DNA of 10,186 bases from WLWS01 sp047638675 (GTDB lineage: Bacteria > Pseudomonadota > Gammaproteobacteria > Eutrophobiales > Eutrophobiaceae): assembly GCA_047638675.1 (NCBI GenBank), contig JBLIML010000137.1, positions 1 to 10,186 of the forward strand, in the 5' to 3' direction. The notes under the pieces were generated by a model, which did not search any database, had not been told where the DNA came from, and worked only from the letters and a program-made list of their open reading frames with translations. Both the position numbers and the translations under genes were made by a program. Shown here piece after piece: positions 1-5,747 of the stretch; the stretch's first letter is position 1, and each line of letters begins with the position of its first letter.

Positions 1-1
1 A

Positions 2-121
2 CACGAATTTGAAGTCAAGAACATGCCGGTAACGGTCGCCGTTGACGTGAACGGAGAATCAGTACACCAATCCGGTCCTGAGCAATGGAAGGAGATTATT
101 CTGACACGTAAATCAGCTTGA
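2..121 (+). CDS. C-terminal fragment of an unrecognised protein
   Basis: An open frame enters from the left edge and runs for 39 codons to a TGA at 119-121. The visible residues begin HEFEVKNM and end ILTRKSA, with alternating hydrophobic positions (VTVAVDVNG) that suggest a beta-rich C-terminal domain. I do not recognise the family. It is read in the same direction as the lipoprotein gene that follows after 87 bases, so the two could be co-transcribed. The call rests only on an open frame with plausible protein-like composition reaching the window edge; the other two plus-strand frames are not better candidates at this point. Confidence 0.55.
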   Translation, partial: HEFEVKNMPVTVAVDVNGESVHQSGPEQWKEIILTRKSA

Positions 122-208
122 GAAGTTGGTTATTTAAACAGAAGGAATACTGCGATTCCATTAACTGTGCTATATCATGCTGCTTCGATTGTATAAATAA
201 GTAGAAAA

Positions 209-757
209 ATGAAAATAATACCTGCGTTGCCTGAACATCTATTGATCGTCACTGTCTTGATGATAGTTAGTGCCTGTGATCAGAACACAAACAATGAGAT
301 GACACTGTCCACATCATCTCCGGTACAGGAAGTGCAAGCGATTACGCCGACTGCGCTTGAAGATGAAGCCACTGAAAATTTACAATTTAATATTGGCAAC
401 ACCCAATATCTATTTGATGTGTCAAACCATTCTGCAGATGAAATGGAAGCCCTGTTATTCAGAGCAGAAGAAATAAGAGAGACACACCCTGACGGGTTTA
501 ACGATCTTGAAATTGTCTTAATCCTGCATGGACCTGATATCAATATTTTCAAACGGGAAAATTATATCAGACATAAACCACTTGTTGATCTTGCTGCCAA
601 ACTGGATTCATTTGAAATTATAGACATAAAAATATGTGAAAAGACAATGTCATATATGGGGATTGATCGTGATGAGATTCCTGCCTTCATTGAATCCGTA
701 CCCTATGCACCGGACGAGATACGACGATTGGGTGAGCAAGGCTACATAAGTCTTTAA
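209..757 (+). CDS. Predicted lipoprotein with a DsrE/DsrF-like domain
   Basis: This 182-residue protein starts with a short signal sequence: Lys2, a hydrophobic stretch (about 11-20) and a lipobox V-S-A-C ending at Cys23, the predicted lipidated residue. Asp24 follows; in E. coli, Asp at this +2 position keeps lipoproteins in the inner membrane. Residues 24-57 are a polar, Ser/Thr/Asn/Glu-rich linker. From about 58 to the end the sequence resembles the DsrE/DsrF sulfur-relay fold: an alternating strand, an ILHGP motif around His107-Gly108, a single cysteine at 143 in the ICEKTM context (the position of the family's conserved cysteine), then SVPYAPDEIRRLGEQGY at the C-terminus. DsrE-like proteins carry persulfide sulfur on that cysteine in the cytoplasm; membrane-anchored extracytoplasmic forms are less well understood. 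The ribosome-binding site is weak. The gene is convergent with thiL. Lipoprotein call firm; DsrE assignment likely; function not known. Confidence 0.8.
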   Translation: MKIIPALPEHLLIVTVLMIVSACDQNTNNEMTLSTSSPVQEVQAITPTALEDEATENLQFNIGNTQYLFDVSNHSADEMEALLFRAEEIRETHPDGFNDLEIVLILHGPDINIFKRENYIRHKPLVDLAAKLDSFEIIDIKICEKTMSYMGIDRDEIPAFIESVPYAPDEIRRLGEQGYISL

Positions 758-806
758 ACTACATTCCTTCGTTCCCGGCCTCTCGTTTTCTGTATCATCA
801 ATTAGA

Positions 807-1769
807 TCAAAAATGCTCATACGCATCTAATTTCAGTGTCAGAGCCTGACCGTTTTCCTCTATCCAGCTAATGCCCTCACCAGAAGTTATTTCGCCTATG
901 CAGGTGACGGGGTAACTCAGGTTCTTTGTCCTTTTTTCCAACTCCATTTTTTGATCGGCTGCAATCGTAAAACACAATTCATAATCATCGCCCGCTGCCA
1001 GTGCAATCTGCCAAATAGTATTCACGTCGGCAAGACTCTCCAACTCTTTACATACAGGCAGTTTCTCAAGTTGCACTTCCGCGGCAACTCCACTGGAGCT
1101 TAGGAGATGATTCAGATCGGCGGCCAATCCATCAGAAACATCAATTAAGGCGGTGGCGAGATTTCGAAGATGCTGACCAAGGTCAACACGAGGTTCTGGC
1201 CTATGTAAACGTTCCAGACAATGTGCCGGAATAGAGTCGTCAACAGGATTTTTCGCTAATGCCTTATAAGCGAGACCGGCTGTGCCGAGATATCCGCTGA
1301 CATAAATCAAATCACCTGGCTTTGCACCACTACGGAGAAGACCTTGACCGGTGTCCACTGTCCCCATTATTTGCACCGTAATGGACAAGGGTCCGCGTGT
1401 GGTATCGCCACCAATTAAACTAATGCCGTACTTAAGGGCAATGTCGGCAAAACCATTGGCAAAGCCAGCTAGCCAATCTTCTTCAATCTCTGGAAGGGTC
1501 AATGCAAGCGTCGCCCAACGAGGCAAGCCACCCATAGCCGCAATATCGCTGATATTTACGGCCAGTGATTTATAGCCAACATCATAGGAAGTAGTGTTTG
1601 AGAAAAAATGGACCCCGTTGACAAGGGTGTCAACCGATACCAGTAAATCCTGATGATCAGGGACGTCCAATACTGCCGCGTCATCCCCTATACCGCAGGC
1701 CACATTGGTGTTGACTGGAGTCAATTCTGAAAAATAACGATCAATAAGATCGAACTCACGAATGGGCAT
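807..1769 (-). CDS. thiL: Thiamine-monophosphate kinase ThiL
   Basis: ThiL phosphorylates thiamine monophosphate with ATP to give the cofactor thiamine diphosphate, the last step of thiamine synthesis, in the cytoplasm. The 320-residue length is normal for the family (E. coli about 325). Visible motifs in order are GIGDDAAVL (26-34, Mg/ATP binding), SVDTLVNGVHF (45-55), GGDTTRG (120-126), the SGAKPGD turn (147-153), DVSDGLAADL (210-219) and AGDDYEL (259-265); together they define the AIR-synthase/PurM-like fold of ThiL with its acidic metal ligands intact. The ATG lies 3 bases after the nusB stop, with GGAGA at 1778-1782 inside the end of nusB, 8 bases before the start, so translation is probably coupled. 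In many gammaproteobacteria pgpA follows thiL; here the next gene is the convergent lipoprotein, making thiL the last gene of this operon. I see no clear intrinsic terminator in the 49-base convergent gap. Confidence 0.96.
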   Translation of the reverse strand: MPIREFDLIDRYFSELTPVNTNVACGIGDDAAVLDVPDHQDLLVSVDTLVNGVHFFSNTTSYDVGYKSLAVNISDIAAMGGLPRWATLALTLPEIEEDWLAGFANGFADIALKYGISLIGGDTTRGPLSITVQIMGTVDTGQGLLRSGAKPGDLIYVSGYLGTAGLAYKALAKNPVDDSIPAHCLERLHRPEPRVDLGQHLRNLATALIDVSDGLAADLNHLLSSSGVAAEVQLEKLPVCKELESLADVNTIWQIALAAGDDYELCFTIAADQKMELEKRTKNLSYPVTCIGEITSGEGISWIEENGQALTLKLDAYEHF

Positions 1770-1772
1770 GGT

Positions 1773-2234
1773 TCAGGTCTCCGTTCTGGAAAATTCCTCT
1801 TTGCGTATTTTATGGGCGGCCTTGTCCAGTATGCCATTAACATATTTATGTGATTGTTCAGCGCCGAACATCTTTGCCAATTCAATGGATTCATTCAAGA
1901 CTACACGCCAGGGCAATTCCGGATGGTATAACAATTCATACATGCCTAAATGCAAAATCGCATTTTCCACCGGGTCAAGCTTCACCACCGGACGATCAAG
2001 CAGCGGGGTTAATTGTCCATCCAGTTCTTCCAGATGTTCTTCAACGCCTTTTAATATCTCGCGAAAATAGTCGATGTCGGCCTTATTCAATTCTGATCGA
2101 TCATTTTCAAATTCGCGAATAATATCCAACATACTCTTCTCAGACATACCCCATTGATAAAGCGCTTGCACCACCGAACGCCTGGCACGAACTCGGGCAT
2201 TAATAGAAGATTTCTTATTACTCGAAACACTCAT
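1773..2234 (-). CDS. nusB: Transcription antitermination factor NusB
   Basis: NusB, with NusE (ribosomal protein S10), binds boxA in nascent RNA and supports processive antitermination of rRNA operons. The 153-residue protein carries the typical all-helical NusB signatures: ARVRARRSVVQALYQW near the N-terminus (13-28), a run ending LDPVENAILHLGMYEL, then VVLNESIELAKMFGAEQSHKYVNGILDKAA towards the C-terminus. It is slightly longer than the E. coli protein (139), with a Ser/Lys-rich N-terminal tail and a charged C-terminal tail. Its ATG shares one base with the stop of a 44-codon frame upstream (TAATG), the arrangement seen when ribH precedes nusB, which suggests translational coupling. The direct ribosome-binding site is poor (AGATAAA), which fits that reading. 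It is followed closely by thiL. Confidence 0.96.
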   Translation of the reverse strand: MSVSSNKKSSINARVRARRSVVQALYQWGMSEKSMLDIIREFENDRSELNKADIDYFREILKGVEEHLEELDGQLTPLLDRPVVKLDPVENAILHLGMYELLYHPELPWRVVLNESIELAKMFGAEQSHKYVNGILDKAAHKIRKEEFSRTET

Positions 2235-2368
2235 TATTTTATCTGTCTGAACATACTATTTATTTCCACGACTATCTGTGCTGCCTCGCTATCTGTATCG
2301 TTACCTTCACGAGCAGATCGATCTGTTATCTGATCGACAAAATACATCTTTAAGATAGCAAAAATCAT
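2234..2368 (-). pseudogene. Probable remnant of the 3' end of ribH (lumazine synthase), 44-codon open frame
   Basis: A stop-free frame of 44 codons fills most of the ribD–nusB gap and ends in TAATG, sharing a base with the nusB start. From Gln13 to its last residue it aligns without gaps to the C-terminal ~33 residues of lumazine synthase as I recall the E. coli protein: Gln13, Arg17, Glu28-Ala29-Ala30, Glu35 and Arg41-x-Ile43 keep the family spacing (4, 11, 7, 6 and 2 residues apart). The usually invariant GTKAGNKG segment is degenerate here (about residues 19-26). The first 8 or so residues do not resemble RibH. Location supports the call, because ribH sits directly before nusB in the standard operon order. 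AAGGA (2372-2376) lies only 3 bases from the first ATG; a second in-frame ATG is at 2347. It might still be translated and couple nusB. Alternatives: a chance open frame, or a small gene of its own. Confidence 0.5.
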
Positions 2369-2402
2369 TCATCCTTGATTCACGTATCTCTGTTAACAGC
2401 GA

Positions 2403-3512
2403 TTATATCGCCTGACTATTATTCACTATAAATGTCATGCGTCGATCCCTGCCTACCATGCGAGTATCGACCATTTCGAGATCCAGCTTCTCTTTCATTG
2501 TGTTGATGGAGGGCAAATGAAATAATCCTCGGCCACTATCACCCATCAACGTTGGCGCCTGGTAGAGGATAATTTCATCAACGAGCCCCTGCTCAAGCAT
2601 AGCGCCAGATAACTCTGCTCCTGCTTCCAACAGTATTTCGTTGATTTCCTCTTGCACGGCCAAATACTGTATCACTGCTGCGAGAAAATTTTGATCATCT
2701 TGCGACATCACAATAACTTCCGCACCGGCGGCTTCGATTTCCATTTTGATCGATTCATCCGCATTCATCGTGAAAACCAGCGTTCGTCCAGCCAACGTCA
2801 ACATTTTCGCACTCACCGGCAATCTCAATTCACGATCCAATACTACCCTCATGACTTGTCTTTGACCGATATCAATTTCTCTCACATCCAAACCAGGATC
2901 ATCCGCCAACACCGTACCAATACCCGTCATTATCGCCGCGCTCCGTGCTCGCAGTCTTTGTACGTCCATTCTCGCGGCAGCTTCTGTTATCCATTTGCTT
3001 TCACCACTGGCCGTTGCGGTTTTGCCATCGAGGCTCATGGCCAGTTTGCATCTTATATAAGGTCGCTTTTCGGACATCCGCATGATAAACCCTTGATTCA
3101 ATCTGACGGCATCTTCGCGCATCAAGCCTACGTGGGTTTCTATGCCAGCCTCTGCCAACTTAGTCAACCCTCGACCTGCTACTAAAGGATTCGGATCTGA
3201 CACGGCTGCGATTACACTTGCAACACCGGCATCGATCAATGCATCGGTGCAAGGTCCCGTGCGTCCGCGGTGATCACAAGGTTCCAATGTGACATAGCAT
3301 CTGCCGCCTTCAGCTTTACCCGATATTTTCTCCAGCGCGTTGATTTCAGCATGAGGTCCTCCAGCATACTCATGCCAACCTTCAGCAACAATATGTTCAT
3401 CAAGGACAAAGACACATCCGACGCGGGGATTGGGGTGAGTGCTGTTCAAGCCGCGCCGGGCAAGTTGCAACGCGCGTGACATAAAAAAATAATCAGCTTC
3501 TTGCCACTTCAA
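2403..3512 (-). CDS. ribD: Bifunctional riboflavin biosynthesis deaminase/reductase RibD
   Basis: RibD deaminates the pyrimidinone intermediate derived from GTP and then reduces its ribose with NADPH, two consecutive cytoplasmic steps of riboflavin synthesis. Residues 1-145 are a cytidine-deaminase-like zinc domain: THPNPRVGCV (25-34), HAE (His54 zinc ligand, Glu56 catalytic) and TLEPCDHRGRTGPC (75-88) with zinc ligands Cys79 and Cys88. Residues ~150-365 are the DHFR-like reductase: RPYIRCKLAMSLDGKTA (150-166), SKWITEAAARMDVQRLRA (172-189), TVLADDP (200-206) and LLEAGAELSGAMLEQGLVDE (294-313). Length 369 matches E. coli (367). The start is TTG at 3512, overlapping the nrdR stop (TTGA). An internal ATG at 3482 would cut into the first helix (DYFFMSRALQLA), which matches the family, so TTG is preferred. 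Both active sites look complete, although the usual downstream ribE, ribBA and ribH are absent. Confidence 0.95.
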   Translation of the reverse strand: MKWQEADYFFMSRALQLARRGLNSTHPNPRVGCVFVLDEHIVAEGWHEYAGGPHAEINALEKISGKAEGGRCYVTLEPCDHRGRTGPCTDALIDAGVASVIAAVSDPNPLVAGRGLTKLAEAGIETHVGLMREDAVRLNQGFIMRMSEKRPYIRCKLAMSLDGKTATASGESKWITEAAARMDVQRLRARSAAIMTGIGTVLADDPGLDVREIDIGQRQVMRVVLDRELRLPVSAKMLTLAGRTLVFTMNADESIKMEIEAAGAEVIVMSQDDQNFLAAVIQYLAVQEEINEILLEAGAELSGAMLEQGLVDEIILYQAPTLMGDSGRGLFHLPSINTMKEKLDLEMVDTRMVGRDRRMTFIVNNSQAI

Positions 3513-4033
3513 CTTTTTTTCTTGTCACTGTCGTTATCACCAGGAAGAAGATCAAGCTGACTCTTTTGTAAATCCGGTGGTAATTCATGCTCCAGACGCT
3601 CTATCTCTTCCAGAAATGCGCGTACATCTTCAAAACTATGATACACAGACGCAAAGCGCACATACGCCACCTGGTCTATGCCACATAACTCCTCCATCAC
3701 CCAATCACCAATCTTCCGGGCTTTAACCTCGCGCTCGCCCATCGCACGTAGTTTGTGTTCAATGCGTGAGACGGCCAGTTCCACCCTTTCCATCTTTACC
3801 GGCCTTTTTTCCAAAGCCCGCATGATACCAGAACGCAATTTGTCTTCCTTGAATTGCTCCCGACGACCATCTGATTTAATAATCCTCGGGTAATTCAGTT
3901 CAGCCGATTCGTAGCTTGTGAATCTTTCCTTGCAGTCGGTACATTCACGGCGACGACGGATCTGATCACCCTCGCCAACCAGGCGCGAGTCGATAACTCT
4001 GGTATCCACACATGAGCAAAACGGGCAACGCAT
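3509..4033 (-). CDS. nrdR: Transcriptional repressor NrdR
   Basis: NrdR represses ribonucleotide reductase genes by binding NrdR boxes at their promoters, its state being set by the nucleotides bound in its ATP-cone. The N-terminal zinc ribbon has its four cysteines (Cys3, Cys6, Cys31, Cys34; MRCPFC and CTDC) and the basic IRRRREC stretch used for DNA contact. The ATP-cone covers about 49-139, beginning PRIIKSDGRREQF and including LRSGIMRALEKRPV and a terminal VAYVRFASVYHSFEDV. At 174 residues it is longer than E. coli NrdR (149); the extra C-terminal tail (about 150-174) is polar, ends DSDKKKS and looks disordered. AAGGT at 4041-4045, 7 bases before the ATG, supports the start. It overlaps ribD by 4 bases. 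A 76-bp palindromic repeat separates it from glyA, its usual upstream neighbour. Confidence 0.96.
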   Translation of the reverse strand: MRCPFCSCVDTRVIDSRLVGEGDQIRRRRECTDCKERFTSYESAELNYPRIIKSDGRREQFKEDKLRSGIMRALEKRPVKMERVELAVSRIEHKLRAMGEREVKARKIGDWVMEELCGIDQVAYVRFASVYHSFEDVRAFLEEIERLEHELPPDLQKSQLDLLPGDNDSDKKKS

Positions 4034-4066
4034 TTCATTTACCTTTTAACAGTTATTCAAACAATA

Positions 4067-4142
4067 GGGGTCAGACCACGGTTTTTTTAGCTTTTGATAA
4101 TTACGCTTTTATTCAAGCTACATAAAACCGTGGTCTGACCCC
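4067..4142. repeat. 76-bp imperfect palindrome, probable RAYT/REP-type mobile repeat
   Basis: Two perfect 19-base arms face each other: ggggtcagaccacggtttt at 4067-4085 and its exact reverse complement at 4124-4142. After a small asymmetric bulge, a second short pairing follows (TAGCTT 4088-4093 with AAGCTA 4115-4120), leaving an AT-rich loop. The ggGGTCAGACC core resembles repeats that I recall as widespread in gammaproteobacterial genomes next to REP-associated tyrosine transposases; that link is from memory. The element lies between glyA and nrdR and would form a stable hairpin in RNA read from either strand. No U-tract follows either arm, so it is not a classical terminator, although it may protect or end the glyA mRNA. 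The rest of the glyA–nrdR gap shows nothing else I can support. Confidence 0.8.
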
Positions 4143-4213
4143 AAATTTTTGCTAATAATAACAGACGGGAACTCAATGCTCCTCGACTTTAACAACAATT
4201 GACCCTCAAGCCC

Positions 4214-5470
4214 TCAGTGTTCATACATCGGGAACTGCCTGCACAAGATGCTCGCCTCACCACGCACTCTGTCGATGACCGATTCATCGCCCGGATTATC
4301 TATAATTTCACATATCAATTCAGCCACCTTGCTAGCTTCGGCTTCTTTAAATCCACGCGTCGTGATGGATGGTGTGCCAATGCGAATACCACTGGTAACA
4401 AAAGGTGATTGGGGATCATTTGGTACAGCATTTTTATTGACAGTGATATGTGCGCGTCCTAAAGCCGCATCCAGATCTTTACCGGTGATCCCTTTATCGA
4501 TCAGATCCACCAAAAATAGATGGTTGTCCGTACCACCGGAGACTATCTTCACGCCACGTTCCATAAAGGTCTTCGCCATGCCCCGTGCATTATTCAAGAC
4601 CTGTTGCTGATATATCTTGAACTCATCTTGCATCGCTTCTTTAAAGGCTACCGCCTTGGCTGCAATAACGTGCATTAATGGACCACCCTGATAGGCAGGA
4701 AACACCATGAAATTGATCTTCTTTTCAATCTCCTCGTTTGCTTTGCCCATGATCAGACCGGCGCGTGGTCCACGCAGCGTTTTGTGTGTTGTCGTTGTTG
4801 TCACATCAGCAATTTGAACCGGACTTGGGTACAAACCTGTAGCGATCAGTCCCGCCACGTGGGCGACATCGGAAACCAGATAGGCATCGATTTTATCGGC
4901 AATATCACGAAAACGCTGCCAATCAACAATGCGTGAATAAGCAGAGAAGCCAGTCATGATCAATTTTGGTTTGTGCTCCAGCGCCAGACGTTCGGCTTCG
5001 TCGTAATCTATTTCACCTGTATCCGGATGCAGACCATATTGCACTGCATTAAATATCCGACCTGAAACATTGACGGACGCGCCATGAGTCAGGTGTCCAC
5101 CATGAGCCAGACTCATGCCCATTATGGTATCTCCAGGCTGACAAAGCGCCAGATATACGGCGCCATTAGCCTGGGAACCGGAGTGAGGTTGCACATTGGC
5201 AAAATCTGCACCAAAAAGTGCCTTCGCCCGATCGATAGCCAATTGCTCTACCACGTCGACATACTCACAACCCCCGTAGTAGCGCTTGCCGGGATAACCC
5301 TCAGCATATTTGTTAGTTAACACAGAGCCTTGAGCCTCTAGCACCCTTGGACTGACATTATTCTCCGAGGCAATTAGCTCAATGTGATCTTCCTGCCGCT
5401 GTTTCTCATTTTGCATCGCCGACCAGAGTTCATCATCAAAACCCGCAATGGCCATATCTTTACTAAACAT
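4214..5470 (-). CDS. glyA: Serine hydroxymethyltransferase GlyA
   Basis: GlyA converts serine and tetrahydrofolate to glycine and 5,10-methylene-tetrahydrofolate using pyridoxal phosphate; it is the cell's main one-carbon source and acts in the cytoplasm as a dimer. The 418-residue length matches E. coli (417). Visible signatures are IELIASENNVSPRVLEAQGS (30-49), NKYAEGYPGKRYYGGCEYVD (53-72), VQPHSGSQAN (93-102), His127 in the AHGGHLTHG segment, VSDVAHVAGLIA (199-210) with Asp201 and His204, and TTTTHKTLRGPRAGLI (225-240) with the cofactor-binding Lys230. The common GPRGG reads GPRAG here, a mild change. A strong ribosome-binding site, GAGGAA at 5477-5482, lies 6 bases before the ATG and fixes the start. 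Transcription runs towards nrdR across the palindromic repeat; upstream it is divergent from cyaA. Confidence 0.98.
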   Translation of the reverse strand: MFSKDMAIAGFDDELWSAMQNEKQRQEDHIELIASENNVSPRVLEAQGSVLTNKYAEGYPGKRYYGGCEYVDVVEQLAIDRAKALFGADFANVQPHSGSQANGAVYLALCQPGDTIMGMSLAHGGHLTHGASVNVSGRIFNAVQYGLHPDTGEIDYDEAERLALEHKPKLIMTGFSAYSRIVDWQRFRDIADKIDAYLVSDVAHVAGLIATGLYPSPVQIADVTTTTTHKTLRGPRAGLIMGKANEEIEKKINFMVFPAYQGGPLMHVIAAKAVAFKEAMQDEFKIYQQQVLNNARGMAKTFMERGVKIVSGGTDNHLFLVDLIDKGITGKDLDAALGRAHITVNKNAVPNDPQSPFVTSGIRIGTPSITTRGFKEAEASKVAELICEIIDNPGDESVIDRVRGEASILCRQFPMYEH

Positions 5471-5747
5471 TTGAAATTCCTCGGTGATTTATTTTGAAAT
5501 GTTGGAAGTTTGTCGAAATTGTGCGTTCGATGCCACTACACAAAGGCAATGCATCTTCTGATAGCGTGGTTGCCAACAAGTCGAAAAACCAGGGCAGGTT
5601 ATCAGATTACGGTGAATCTTGCATAAAAAGGGCCTGAATGGACTGCAGAATTCTATGCAATTGTCGATATAAAGAGCATTAAAGCCGTTCCAAAAGTCAG
5701 CGCTAAACCTGAATTAAATGAAGTAGATAGTCGGATCCCATAATAAA
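5471..5747. other. Divergent intergenic region between glyA and cyaA
   Basis: This 277-base gap must hold the promoters of both genes, but I cannot assign either with confidence. There is a TATAAA at 5668-5673 on the plus strand without a good -35. An inverted pair TTGCATA (5619-5625) and TATGCAA (5654-5660) with a 28-base spacer could be an operator or coincidence. The glyA ribosome-binding site (5477-5482, minus strand) is clear; the cyaA start at 5748 has only a weak one. I see no credible small open frame, no recognisable glycine-riboswitch core and no convincing CRP site (TGTGA-N6-TCACA). Confidence 0.5.

Noticed and set aside
156..200. Promoter for the lipoprotein gene with TATAAA at 192-197
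   Set aside because: There is no acceptable -35 at 16-18 bases, and an AT-rich hexamer alone is weak evidence.
2652..3185. 177-codon plus-strand frame opposite ribD
   Set aside because: It is antisense to a fully conserved enzyme, and its His/Arg/Gln/Ser-rich composition is typical of shadow frames.
5510..5545. CRP site near AAATTGTGCGTTCGATGCCACTAC upstream of cyaA, expected from E. coli autoregulation
   Set aside because: The half-sites do not fit TGTGA-N6-TCACA at the right spacing.
5471..5747. Glycine riboswitch in front of glyA
   Set aside because: I could not recognise the conserved aptamer core. A covariance-model search would settle it, but nothing visible supports it.
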